64,000 nucleotides of DNA from Streptomyces massasporeus (GTDB taxonomy: Bacteria; Actinomycetota; Actinomycetes; Streptomycetales; Streptomycetaceae), in contig NZ_BMSE01000017.1 in the NCBI RefSeq assembly GCF_014648995.1, positions 62,001-126,000 on the forward strand, given 5' to 3'. Position 1 is the first letter of the stretch. The number at the start of each line of letters is the position of its first letter. This document shows positions 57,551 to 64,000 of this stretch, piece after piece. A program made the translations under genes and the position numbers. The notes below the pieces were generated by a model that was given only the letters and a program-made list of their open reading frames with translations, did not search any database and was not told where the DNA came from.

Positions 57551-59022
57551 CCCGGCACATCCGGCACGCCGGGTATTTCTGCGCCCTGCTGCTGGTGGCA
57601 CTGCTGCTGAACGCCGCCCGGGTCCAGGTCGTCCAGGCCCCGTCGTACGACCGGAACCCGGGCAACCGGCGCCCCGACATCACCCGCTACGAGCAGCCCC
57701 GCGGGGACATCCTGGTCGGTGGGCGGCCCGTCACCGGCTCCCGGGACACCCGCGAGCACCTCCGTTACGAACGGACCTACACGGACGGCCCGATGTACGC
57801 CCCGGTCACCGGCTTCGCCTCCCAGCTGTACGGGACGACGCTCCTGGAGAACAGCGAGGACGGCGTGCTGTCGGGCGCGGATCCGATGCTCGCCCCGTTC
57901 CCGCTGTGGAACGACTTCACGCGGGCGCGCAACGCCGGCGGAGACGTCGTCACGACACTCCACCCCGCCGCCCAGAAGGCCGCGTACGAGGGGCTCGCGG
58001 GCCACAGGGGGGCGGTGGCGGCGCTGGAGCCGTCGACCGGCCGGATCCTGGCCCTGGTGTCCGCCCCGTCCTACGACCCCCAGCCGCTGTCGGGCAACGG
58101 CTCGGCGGCGGCCCGGGCCTGGTCGCGACTCACCGCCGACAAGGACCGCCCGATGCTCAACCGGGCGGTGCGGCAGACGTATCCACCGGGCTCGACCTTC
58201 AAGGTGGTCACCGCGGCCGCCGCGCTGGACGCCGGTGTGGTCACCGACCTCGAGGCGCCGACCGACACCCCCGACCCCTACCGGCTGCCGGGGACGCGCA
58301 CCCGCATGACGAACGCGTCGAAGGGCTGCGCGAACGCCTCCGTCCGGGAGGCCTTCACCTTCTCCTGCAACACGGTGTTCGCCAAGCTCGGTGTGGAGGT
58401 GGGTGCGGCGGACATGATGGCCACGGCGCACGCCTTCGGCTTCAACAACGGAGAGCTGAGGGTCCCCTTCCCGGTGGCCCGGTCCACCTTCGACACCAGC
58501 CCCGACCAGGCGCAGCTGGCCCTGTCGTCGATCGGCCAGTACAACACCCGCGCCACACCGCTGCAGATGGCGATGGTCGCGGCGGCGGTGGCCAACGGCG
58601 GTCAGGTGCGGGACCCCTACCTGGTGGAGCGCACGACCCGGCCGGGCGGCAGCACCCTGGCGACGGCGGGCTCGCGGGCGATCCGCCAGGCGATGTACCC
58701 GTCCACGGCCGTCCGGCTGCGGGCGATGATGCGGGACGTGGTGGAGAACGGCACCGGCCGCAACGCCGCCATCCGCGGCGCCAAGGTCGGCGGCAAGACC
58801 GGCACCGCCCAGCACGGCCTCGGCAACTCCGGGACTCCGTACGCCTGGTTCGTCTCCTGGGCGCAGGGCGATCGCGATCTGGCGCCGCGGGTGGCGGTCG
58901 CGGTCGTGGTGGAGGACGCGGAGACGAACCGCGGGCACATCAGCGGGGGCGGTGGCGCGGCGCCGATCGCCCGGGCGGTGATGGAGGCGGTGCTGAAGTC
59001 CCCTGAGCAGCCGTCCGGTTGA
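57547..59022 (+). CDS. Class B penicillin-binding protein (transpeptidase)
   Basis: This 491-residue protein has an N-terminal membrane anchor (FCALLLVALLLNAARVQVV), a dimerisation region (YEQPRGDILVGG) and a transpeptidase domain. The three active-site motifs are GSTFKVV (SxxK), FSCNTVF (SxN) and KTGTAQ (KTG). The GTG start overlaps the SEDS stop. It crosslinks stem peptides made with the SEDS partner; the length fits the short Streptomyces PbpA-like group. Confidence 0.92.
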   Translation: MTRHIRHAGYFCALLLVALLLNAARVQVVQAPSYDRNPGNRRPDITRYEQPRGDILVGGRPVTGSRDTREHLRYERTYTDGPMYAPVTGFASQLYGTTLLENSEDGVLSGADPMLAPFPLWNDFTRARNAGGDVVTTLHPAAQKAAYEGLAGHRGAVAALEPSTGRILALVSAPSYDPQPLSGNGSAAARAWSRLTADKDRPMLNRAVRQTYPPGSTFKVVTAAAALDAGVVTDLEAPTDTPDPYRLPGTRTRMTNASKGCANASVREAFTFSCNTVFAKLGVEVGAADMMATAHAFGFNNGELRVPFPVARSTFDTSPDQAQLALSSIGQYNTRATPLQMAMVAAAVANGGQVRDPYLVERTTRPGGSTLATAGSRAIRQAMYPSTAVRLRAMMRDVVENGTGRNAAIRGAKVGGKTGTAQHGLGNSGTPYAWFVSWAQGDRDLAPRVAVAVVVEDAETNRGHISGGGGAAPIARAVMEAVLKSPEQPSG

Positions 59023-59097
59023 CGCGATCGGACACGACCGCCCGGTTGCTGAGACGGGGCTACCGGGACCGGGGACGCCCGACCTACCGTTCGGTTC

Positions 59098-59604
59098 ATG
59101 ACTGAGCCCGCGTACGAACTCGCCCAGGTCAACCTCGGCCGCCTCAAGGCCCCTCTGGACTCCCCGCAGTTGAAGGACTTCGTCGACAACCTCGACCCCG
59201 TGAACGCGGACGCGGACGGGGCCGACGGTTTCGTCTGGCGCCTCCAGGGCGAGGGCGGCGACGACGCCACGGACGTGCCCGTCTTCGGCGACTCCTGGCT
59301 GATCATCAACATGTCGGTGTGGCGCGACACGAACGCCCTGACCGCCTACATGTACCAGGGGCGGCACCGGGAGATGCTCGCCCGCCGCCGCGAGTGGTTC
59401 GAACGCGTCCAGGAGGCCATGGTCGCCCTCTGGTGGGTCCCGGCCGGCCACCGCCCCACGGTCGCCGAGGCGGAGTCCCGCGTGCTGCACCTGCGCACGC
59501 ACGGCCCGACACCGTACGCCTTCACCCTGCGGACCTCGTTCCCGCCCCAGGGGGCGACACCGCAGCTCGGCGAGGTGCCGGAGGGCCTGGGCTGCGTACT
59601 CTGA
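59098..59604 (+). CDS. DUF3291 family protein
   Basis: This 168-residue soluble protein has family-typical segments YELAQVNLGRLKAPLDSPQ, SWLIINMSVWRDTNALTAYMY and QEAMVALWWVPAGHRPTVAEA. The fold is probably a dimeric alpha/beta-barrel, monooxygenase-like. It lies 76 bp after the PBP gene and ends only 7 bp from a convergent ferritin-like gene. The function is unknown. Confidence 0.8.
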   Translation: MTEPAYELAQVNLGRLKAPLDSPQLKDFVDNLDPVNADADGADGFVWRLQGEGGDDATDVPVFGDSWLIINMSVWRDTNALTAYMYQGRHREMLARRREWFERVQEAMVALWWVPAGHRPTVAEAESRVLHLRTHGPTPYAFTLRTSFPPQGATPQLGEVPEGLGCVL

Positions 59605-59611
59605 CGGCGCC

Positions 59612-60721
59612 TCAACCAGCCGCCCGACCTGCGTCGATCGCCCCCGTCACCTCCGCCACCCGCGCCTTCTCCTCCGCCGCCAAGCGCTCGGCGTCGAGCT
59701 TCTCGGCGATCTCCTCGTCCTCGGACATCAGCAGGTCGAGGCTGGCGTCGCCCATCTCCAGGACGCCCATGTCGACATAGGCCTGCTGGAGGCGCTTGCC
59801 CCACAGGCCGATGTCCTTGACGCAGGGGACGATGCGGCTGAACAGCAGCTTGCGGAACAGGGTGAGGAACTCGGACTGCTCGCTGTACTCCTCCGCCTCG
59901 GCCCTCGGGATGCCGAAGTTCTCCAGCACCTCCACGCCCCGCAGCCGGTCGCGCATGAGGTAACAGCCCTCGATGACGAACTCCTCACGCTCCCTCAACT
60001 CGGCGTCCGTGAGCTGCCGGTAGTAGTCGCGCAGGGCCATCCGCCCGAAGGCGACGTGCCGGGCCTCGTCCTGCATGACGTACGCGAGGATCTGCTTGGG
60101 CAGGGGCTTGTCCGTCGTGTCCCTGATCATGCCGAAGGCGGCGAGCGCGAGGCCTTCGATCAGCACCTGCATGCCCAGGTACGGCATGTCCCAGCGGGCG
60201 TCGCGCAGCGTGTCGTCCAGCAGGGACTGGAGGTTGTCGTTGATCGGGTACAGCATCCCGATCTTCTCGTGCAGGAAGCGGCCGTAGATCTCGGCGTGCC
60301 GGGCCTCGTCCATGGTCTGGGTCGCCGAGTAGAACTTCGCGTCCAGATCGGGGACGGACTCGACGATCCGCGCGGCACAGATCATCGCGCCCTGCTCGCC
60401 GTGCAGGAACTGGCTGAACTGCCAGGAGGCGTAGTGCTTGCGCAGCTCGCCCTTGTCCTTCTCCGTCAGTTTCGCCCAGTGCCTGGTCCCGTAGAGGGAC
60501 ATCGCCTCGTCCGGGGTGCCGAGCGGATCGTACGGATCCACCTCCAGCTCCCAGTCGATCCGCTTCTGACCGTCCCACTGCTTGTCCTTGCCCTTCTGAT
60601 AGAGGGCCAGGAGACGGTCGCGTCCGTCGTCGTACTCCCAGGTGAAACGGGCCGCGCCGCTCGCCGGCACCTGTCGTAGGGGCTCTTCCGGTTCCATGGC
60701 GTACAGGTCGAAGGTCGGCAT
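59612..60721 (-). CDS. Ferritin-like diiron protein
   Basis: This 369-residue protein has paired diiron ligands visible as FLHGEQGAMI, TMDEARHAEI, LIEGLAL and VMQDEARHVAFG (two E-x-x-H motifs). The architecture resembles R2-like/AurF-type oxidoreductases rather than storage ferritin. ATG 60721 (MPTFDLYAMEPEEP) is preferred over GTG 60748. It is divergent from a second diiron gene with 121 bp between the starts. The substrate is unknown. Confidence 0.8.
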   Translation of the reverse strand: MPTFDLYAMEPEEPLRQVPASGAARFTWEYDDGRDRLLALYQKGKDKQWDGQKRIDWELEVDPYDPLGTPDEAMSLYGTRHWAKLTEKDKGELRKHYASWQFSQFLHGEQGAMICAARIVESVPDLDAKFYSATQTMDEARHAEIYGRFLHEKIGMLYPINDNLQSLLDDTLRDARWDMPYLGMQVLIEGLALAAFGMIRDTTDKPLPKQILAYVMQDEARHVAFGRMALRDYYRQLTDAELREREEFVIEGCYLMRDRLRGVEVLENFGIPRAEAEEYSEQSEFLTLFRKLLFSRIVPCVKDIGLWGKRLQQAYVDMGVLEMGDASLDLLMSEDEEIAEKLDAERLAAEEKARVAEVTGAIDAGRAAG

Positions 60722-60751
60722 GCCCGCAGGCTCACACGAGGTAGACACCGG

Positions 60752-60791
60752 GTCAACAAGTAGTGCGCGGGGGATTGACGAGCTTGCTGAC
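60752..60791. promoter_or_regulatory. Inverted repeat between divergent diiron genes
   Basis: GTCAACAAG (60752-60760) and CTTGCTGAC (60783-60791) match at 8 of 9 positions as an inverted pair, with TTGACG inside as a possible rightward -35. It is a tentative operator. Confidence 0.3.
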
Positions 60792-60842
60792 AGGCAGTCT
60801 CATAAGAGGAACAGTGACGTGTGCACAACGAGGTGGGCAGCC

Positions 60843-61781
60843 ATGACGACCCTGACGGAAGCCGACGCGCTCGACGGCCTGCGCGATGCCCTCGGCCTGC
60901 TCAAGGACCGGGAGCAGGTGGCCCAACGGCTGCTCGACTCCTCCGCCAAGCACTCCTTCGATCCGGACAAGGAGCTGGACTGGGACGCGCCCTTCGAGGA
61001 GGGCAAGTGGTTCTGGCCCCCGGAGCTGGTCTCGCTCTACGACACCCCGCTCTGGAAGCGCATGGGCGAGGAACAGCGCATCCTGCTCTCCCAGCACGAG
61101 GCCGCGGCCCTGGCCTCCCTGGGCATCTGGTTCGAGATCATCCTGATGCAGCTGCTGGTCCGGCACATCTACGACAAGGCGGCGACGAGCGCCCATGTGC
61201 GCTACGCACTCACGGAGATCGAGGACGAGTGCCGCCACTCCAAGATGTTCGCCCGCCTGATCTCCCACGGCGACACGCCCTGGTACCCGGTCAGCCGAGC
61301 GCACCAGCACCTGGGCCGCCTGTTCAAGACCATCTCCACCACCCCCGGTTCCTTCACGGCCACGCTGCTGGGCGAGGAGGTCCTCGACTGGATGCAGCGT
61401 CTGACGTTCCCCGACGAGCGTGTCCAGACCCTGGTCCGCGGTGTCACCCGCATCCACGTCGTGGAGGAGGCCCGCCACGTCCGCTACGCCCGTGAGGAAC
61501 TCCGCCGCCAGATGGTGACGGCTCCCAAGTGGTCCCAGGAGTTCACCCGCGTCACCTCCGGCGAGTTCGCCCGCGTCTTCTCGGTGGCCTTCGTGAACCC
61601 GGACGTCTACACCAACGTGGGCCTGGACAAGCGGGAGGCGCTCGCCCAGGTCCGCGCGAGCGGCCACCGCCGGGAGGTCATGCAGAACGGCTCCAAGCGC
61701 CTGACCGACTTCCTCGACGACATCGGGGTGCTGCGGGGCGTCGGACGCCGCCTGTGGAAGTCGTCGGGGCTGCTGGCGTAG
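60843..61781 (+). CDS. AurF-family diiron oxygenase
   Basis: This 312-residue protein is a relative of the p-aminobenzoate N-oxygenase AurF. Ligand motifs are LSQHEAAALA, EIEDECRHSKMF, LGEEVLDWMQ and HVVEEARHVRYARE. The ATG at 60843 has GAGGTGGG. In comparable loci such a gene is followed by tetR; here a tnpB remnant separates the two. It may act on a lipid or aromatic substrate under TetR control; this is inference. Confidence 0.82.
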   Translation: MTTLTEADALDGLRDALGLLKDREQVAQRLLDSSAKHSFDPDKELDWDAPFEEGKWFWPPELVSLYDTPLWKRMGEEQRILLSQHEAAALASLGIWFEIILMQLLVRHIYDKAATSAHVRYALTEIEDECRHSKMFARLISHGDTPWYPVSRAHQHLGRLFKTISTTPGSFTATLLGEEVLDWMQRLTFPDERVQTLVRGVTRIHVVEEARHVRYAREELRRQMVTAPKWSQEFTRVTSGEFARVFSVAFVNPDVYTNVGLDKREALAQVRASGHRREVMQNGSKRLTDFLDDIGVLRGVGRRLWKSSGLLA

Positions 61782-61883
61782 AGGCCCCCGACTCCATCAT
61801 GTCCATGCAGGGTGACTAGTGAGCGGCTGTCCGACGCGATGGAGAGACTCGACTCGAAGTCCTCGAACACATTTGCTCACATA

Positions 61884-62998
61884 GCGTGCAATTCCGGTTG
61901 GATGTGATCTTTCGCCGCGAGCGGGCGCGAAGCGTCCATACGGTGATCCGTATGCAGCTCCGCTACCACTACCGGGCCTACCCGGACGCCGCCCAGTGCC
62001 GTGCGCCGGCGAGGGCGTTCGGGTGCGCCCGCGTGGTGTGGAACGACTGCCTGCGCGACCGCACGCAAGCTCACGCGGCGGGGCTGCCGTACGTGAAGTC
62101 GGCGGAGCTGTCGCGTCTGCGCATCACCCAGGCCAAGCGCACCGAGGAACGCGCCTGGCTGGCTGACGTGTCGGCGGTCGTCCTGCAGCAGTCTCTTCGG
62201 GACCTGGACACCGCCTACAAGAACTTCTTCGACAGCCTGAGCGGCAAGCGGCAGGGCCGGAAGGTGTGCCCGCCCCGGTACAAGTCGAAGAAGGACACCC
62301 GGCAGTCGATCCGCCTCACCACCAACGCCTTCTCCCTTCGGGACGACGGCACGGTGTACGTGGCCAAGGTCGGAAACCTCAAAGTCAAGTGGTCCCGGCG
62401 GCTTCCGGCCGCACCGACCTCTCTGACCGTCACCAAGGACAGCTGCGGCCGGTACTTCCCCAGCTTCGTCGTGGACACCGAGCCGGACATCCTGCCCGAG
62501 CTGGAGACCGACACCGGGATCGACCTCGGCTTGTCCGCCTTCGCTGCCCTGTCCGACGGGCGGTGTACGTGGAAGACCTCGCAGTGTCCGGTCTCGGCCG
62601 CACCCGGCTCGCCAAGTCCGTGCGCGACGCGGGATGGTCCGCGTTCGTGAACATGCTGGAGTACAAGGCGGTCAAGCACGGCCGCACCTTCACCAAGGTG
62701 GACCGTACCTTCCCCTCCTCTCAAGTCTGCTCGGCCTGCGGATTCCGCGACGGCCCCAAACCCCTGCACGTTCGGCAGTGGACATGTAGCACGTGCGGCA
62801 CCGTGCACGACCGCGACCACAACGTCCTCTTCGAAGGACGCCGTATCGTCGCCGCCGGACGGGCGGAGACACGAAACGCCTGTGGAGCGCCGGTAAGACG
62901 GGCACACGTGCCCGCACAGCGCGGTGAAGCAGGAAGCCCTCGGAAGGGTCAGCGACCCAGGCCGACGTCCCTGGACTTTAGGCCAGGGAGCACGTCAA
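61884..62998 (+). mobile_element. Broken IS200/IS605-type tnpB element
   Basis: A tnpB pseudogene is followed by a typical right end: TCCCTGG/CCAGGGA stem (62968-62989), then GAGCACGTCAA ending near 62998. No tnpA is present, so it is a TnpB-only or decayed element. The left end is uncertain, placed around 61884. Confidence 0.65.
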
Positions 62999-63012
62999 GC
63001 TGCGAGGCATGA
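61952..63012 (+). pseudogene. tnpB (RNA-guided nuclease) with internal deletion and frameshift
   Basis: The first part (61952 to about 62560) carries the TnpB N-terminus and the first RuvC Asp (TGIDLGLSAFAALSDG). The coding then jumps frame near 62557-62565 into AVYVEDLAVSGLGRTRLAK with the second acidic residue, zinc motifs CSACG and CSTCG, and the third Asp in HDRDHN. Roughly 80 residues normally between SDG and VYVEDL are missing. Both parts have all three RuvC acidic residues, but no single frame can make a functional enzyme. Confidence 0.8.
62830..62998 (+). ncRNA. Possible omega RNA (reRNA) at the tnpB 3' end
   Basis: TnpB elements encode a guide RNA overlapping the 3' end of tnpB and ending at the right element end. 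The GCGGTGAAGCAGGAAGCCC segment and the terminal hairpin fit this. The guide would begin at about 62999 (GCTGCGAGGCATGACACC). Expression is not shown. Confidence 0.35.
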
Positions 63013-63662
63013 CACCAGCCGCCCCCACCCCCGCCTACCGGCGACTCAGCGTCGAGGAACGCCGCAGTCAGCTGCTCACCTCCGCGCTGAACCTCTTCGC
63101 CCACCGCGCCCCGGAGGAGGTGTCCCTCGACGACGTGGCGGAGGCGGCCGGAGTCTCGCGCCCCCTGGTGTACCGGTACTTCCCGGGCGGCAAGCAACAG
63201 CTCTACGAGGCCGCCCTGCGCTCCGCCGCCGACGAGCTCCAGCACTGCTTCGACGAACCCCGCGAGGGCCCCCTCCTCCCCCGCCTGTCCCGCGCCCTCG
63301 ACCGCTACCTCACCTTCGTCGACGAGCACGACACCGGCTTCAGCGCCCTCCTCCAGGGCGGCAGCGTCGTGGAGACGTCGCGCACCACCGCCATCGTCGA
63401 CGGAGTCCGCCGCGTCGCCGCCGAGCACATCCTCAGCCACCTGGGCGTCACCGGACCCGGCCCGCGCCTGCGCATGACGATCCGCATGTGGATCACCGCC
63501 GTGGAGGCGTCGTCGCTCATCTGGCTCGACGAGGACAAGCAGCCGCCCGCCGAGGAGCTTCGCGACTGGCTCGTCGAGCAGTTCGTGGCGATGCTGACGG
63601 TGACCGCCCGCCGCGACCCGCAGACCGACGCCCTGGTCCTGGCGCTCACCGAGGATGTCTGA
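63009..63662 (+). CDS. TetR-family transcriptional regulator
   Basis: This 217-residue regulator has an N-terminal helix-turn-helix (VSLDDVAEAAGVSRPLVYRYFPGGKQQLYEA) with a well-formed C-terminal ligand domain. The ATG at 63009 lies only about 10 bp past the tnpB right end, and the GAGG just before it is too close for good initiation. The insertion probably cut the gene from its original promoter and leader, and perhaps from co-transcription with the AurF-like gene. Confidence 0.85.
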   Translation: MTPAAPTPAYRRLSVEERRSQLLTSALNLFAHRAPEEVSLDDVAEAAGVSRPLVYRYFPGGKQQLYEAALRSAADELQHCFDEPREGPLLPRLSRALDRYLTFVDEHDTGFSALLQGGSVVETSRTTAIVDGVRRVAAEHILSHLGVTGPGPRLRMTIRMWITAVEASSLIWLDEDKQPPAEELRDWLVEQFVAMLTVTARRDPQTDALVLALTEDV

Positions 63663-63972
63663 CACTGATCCCGTGAAGAGCGAAGACACCCCCTTCGAGG
63701 GCGGCCCCATGGACGGCAGGGTCCTGCCCGTCCTCCTGGGCATCACCGGCCACCCGCCCAAGACGTACCGCATCCCCGTCCCGGACCCCGACGGCGGACC
63801 GGACACCGTGCTCGTCTACCGCCGCGTCCCCCGGGGACCGGGCAAGGTCGGCCTGTCCAACCGCTGGAAGTACGAGTACGCCCCTGAGGGCATCCCGCCC
63901 CGCCGGCTCAACTGGCCGTGGTCGAAGCCAGACGCCACGCCGCCCGGCAAGCCGGACGACGCCGACGGGTGA
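63655..63972 (+). CDS. Small conserved protein of unknown function
   Basis: This 105-residue protein overlaps the tetR end by 8 bp, so it is likely co-translated. It is soluble, with FEGGPMDGRVLPVLLGITGHPP near the start, DTVLVYRRVP in the middle and a Pro-rich end. There are no membrane segments or catalytic motifs. No function is recognised. Confidence 0.65.
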   Translation: MSDTDPVKSEDTPFEGGPMDGRVLPVLLGITGHPPKTYRIPVPDPDGGPDTVLVYRRVPRGPGKVGLSNRWKYEYAPEGIPPRRLNWPWSKPDATPPGKPDDADG

Positions 63973-64000
63973 CCCCGTTGCGCCGAACCGCGCACACCCA

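Overview
The window is high-GC actinobacterial chromosome, almost certainly Streptomyces. The evidence is third-position GC bias in every gene, frequent GTG and TTG starts, an apparent rare TTA codon, and a gene order known from the Streptomyces core chromosome. Much of that order is also shared with Mycobacterium: nucS, the atp operon, a wecA-like gene, sua5, prmC, prfA, rpmE, rho, thrB-thrC-hom and lysA.

Layout. 1-2.7 kb: end of an ABC-2 export operon, followed by a 225-bp inverted-repeat element. 2.9-6 kb: small conserved genes, a flavin-dependent oxidoreductase and the mismatch endonuclease gene nucS. 6-13 kb: a membrane-anchored STAND-like ATPase, a STAS protein, a 3-hydroxyacyl-CoA dehydrogenase, a TetR regulator divergent from an ABC exporter, and a PduO-type adenosyltransferase. 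13-18 kb: two membrane proteins, then chiS-chiR-chiC with its direct-repeat promoter. 18-26 kb: the nine-gene atpIBEFHAGDC operon, read leftward. 26-45 kb: a long leftward run of housekeeping genes: wecA-like, glyA, a phosphatase-like gene, sua5, prmC, prfA, rpmE, an LCP ligase, a secreted protease, rho, thrB, thrC, hom, lysA and an ArgRS-like gene.

45-49 kb is the first accessory-looking stretch. It holds degenerate tandem repeats, the apparent tail of a lost short-chain dehydrogenase, a response regulator, tRNA-Arg(CCG), and two unrecognised membrane-associated genes, one with a TTA codon. 49-52 kb: an Asp23 protein and a divergent Ku/LigD-polymerase end-joining pair. 52-59 kb: a NERD-like protein, a dual-specificity phosphatase, a lipoprotein/histidine-kinase pair, an SH3-like repeat protein, and a SEDS/class B PBP pair. 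59-64 kb: two divergent diiron-protein genes, a broken IS200/IS605 tnpB inserted directly in front of a tetR gene, and a small gene overlapping that tetR.

Several genes work together. PrmC methylates the release factor made by the adjacent prfA. The hom/thrB/thrC/lysA genes form the aspartate-family branch. ChiS/ChiR probably control chiC. Ku recruits the LigD-type polymerase. The SEDS/PBP pair forms a glycan polymerase and crosslinker. The most unusual points are a low-molecular-weight phosphatase whose catalytic Cys is Ser, an ArgRS relative without a catalytic core at the ancestral argS position, repeat elements sitting at the starts of atpA and prmC, the tRNA-adjacent two-gene cassette, and the tnpB remnant whose guide end would lie on the tetR start. 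No clearly new defence or mobile system was proven.
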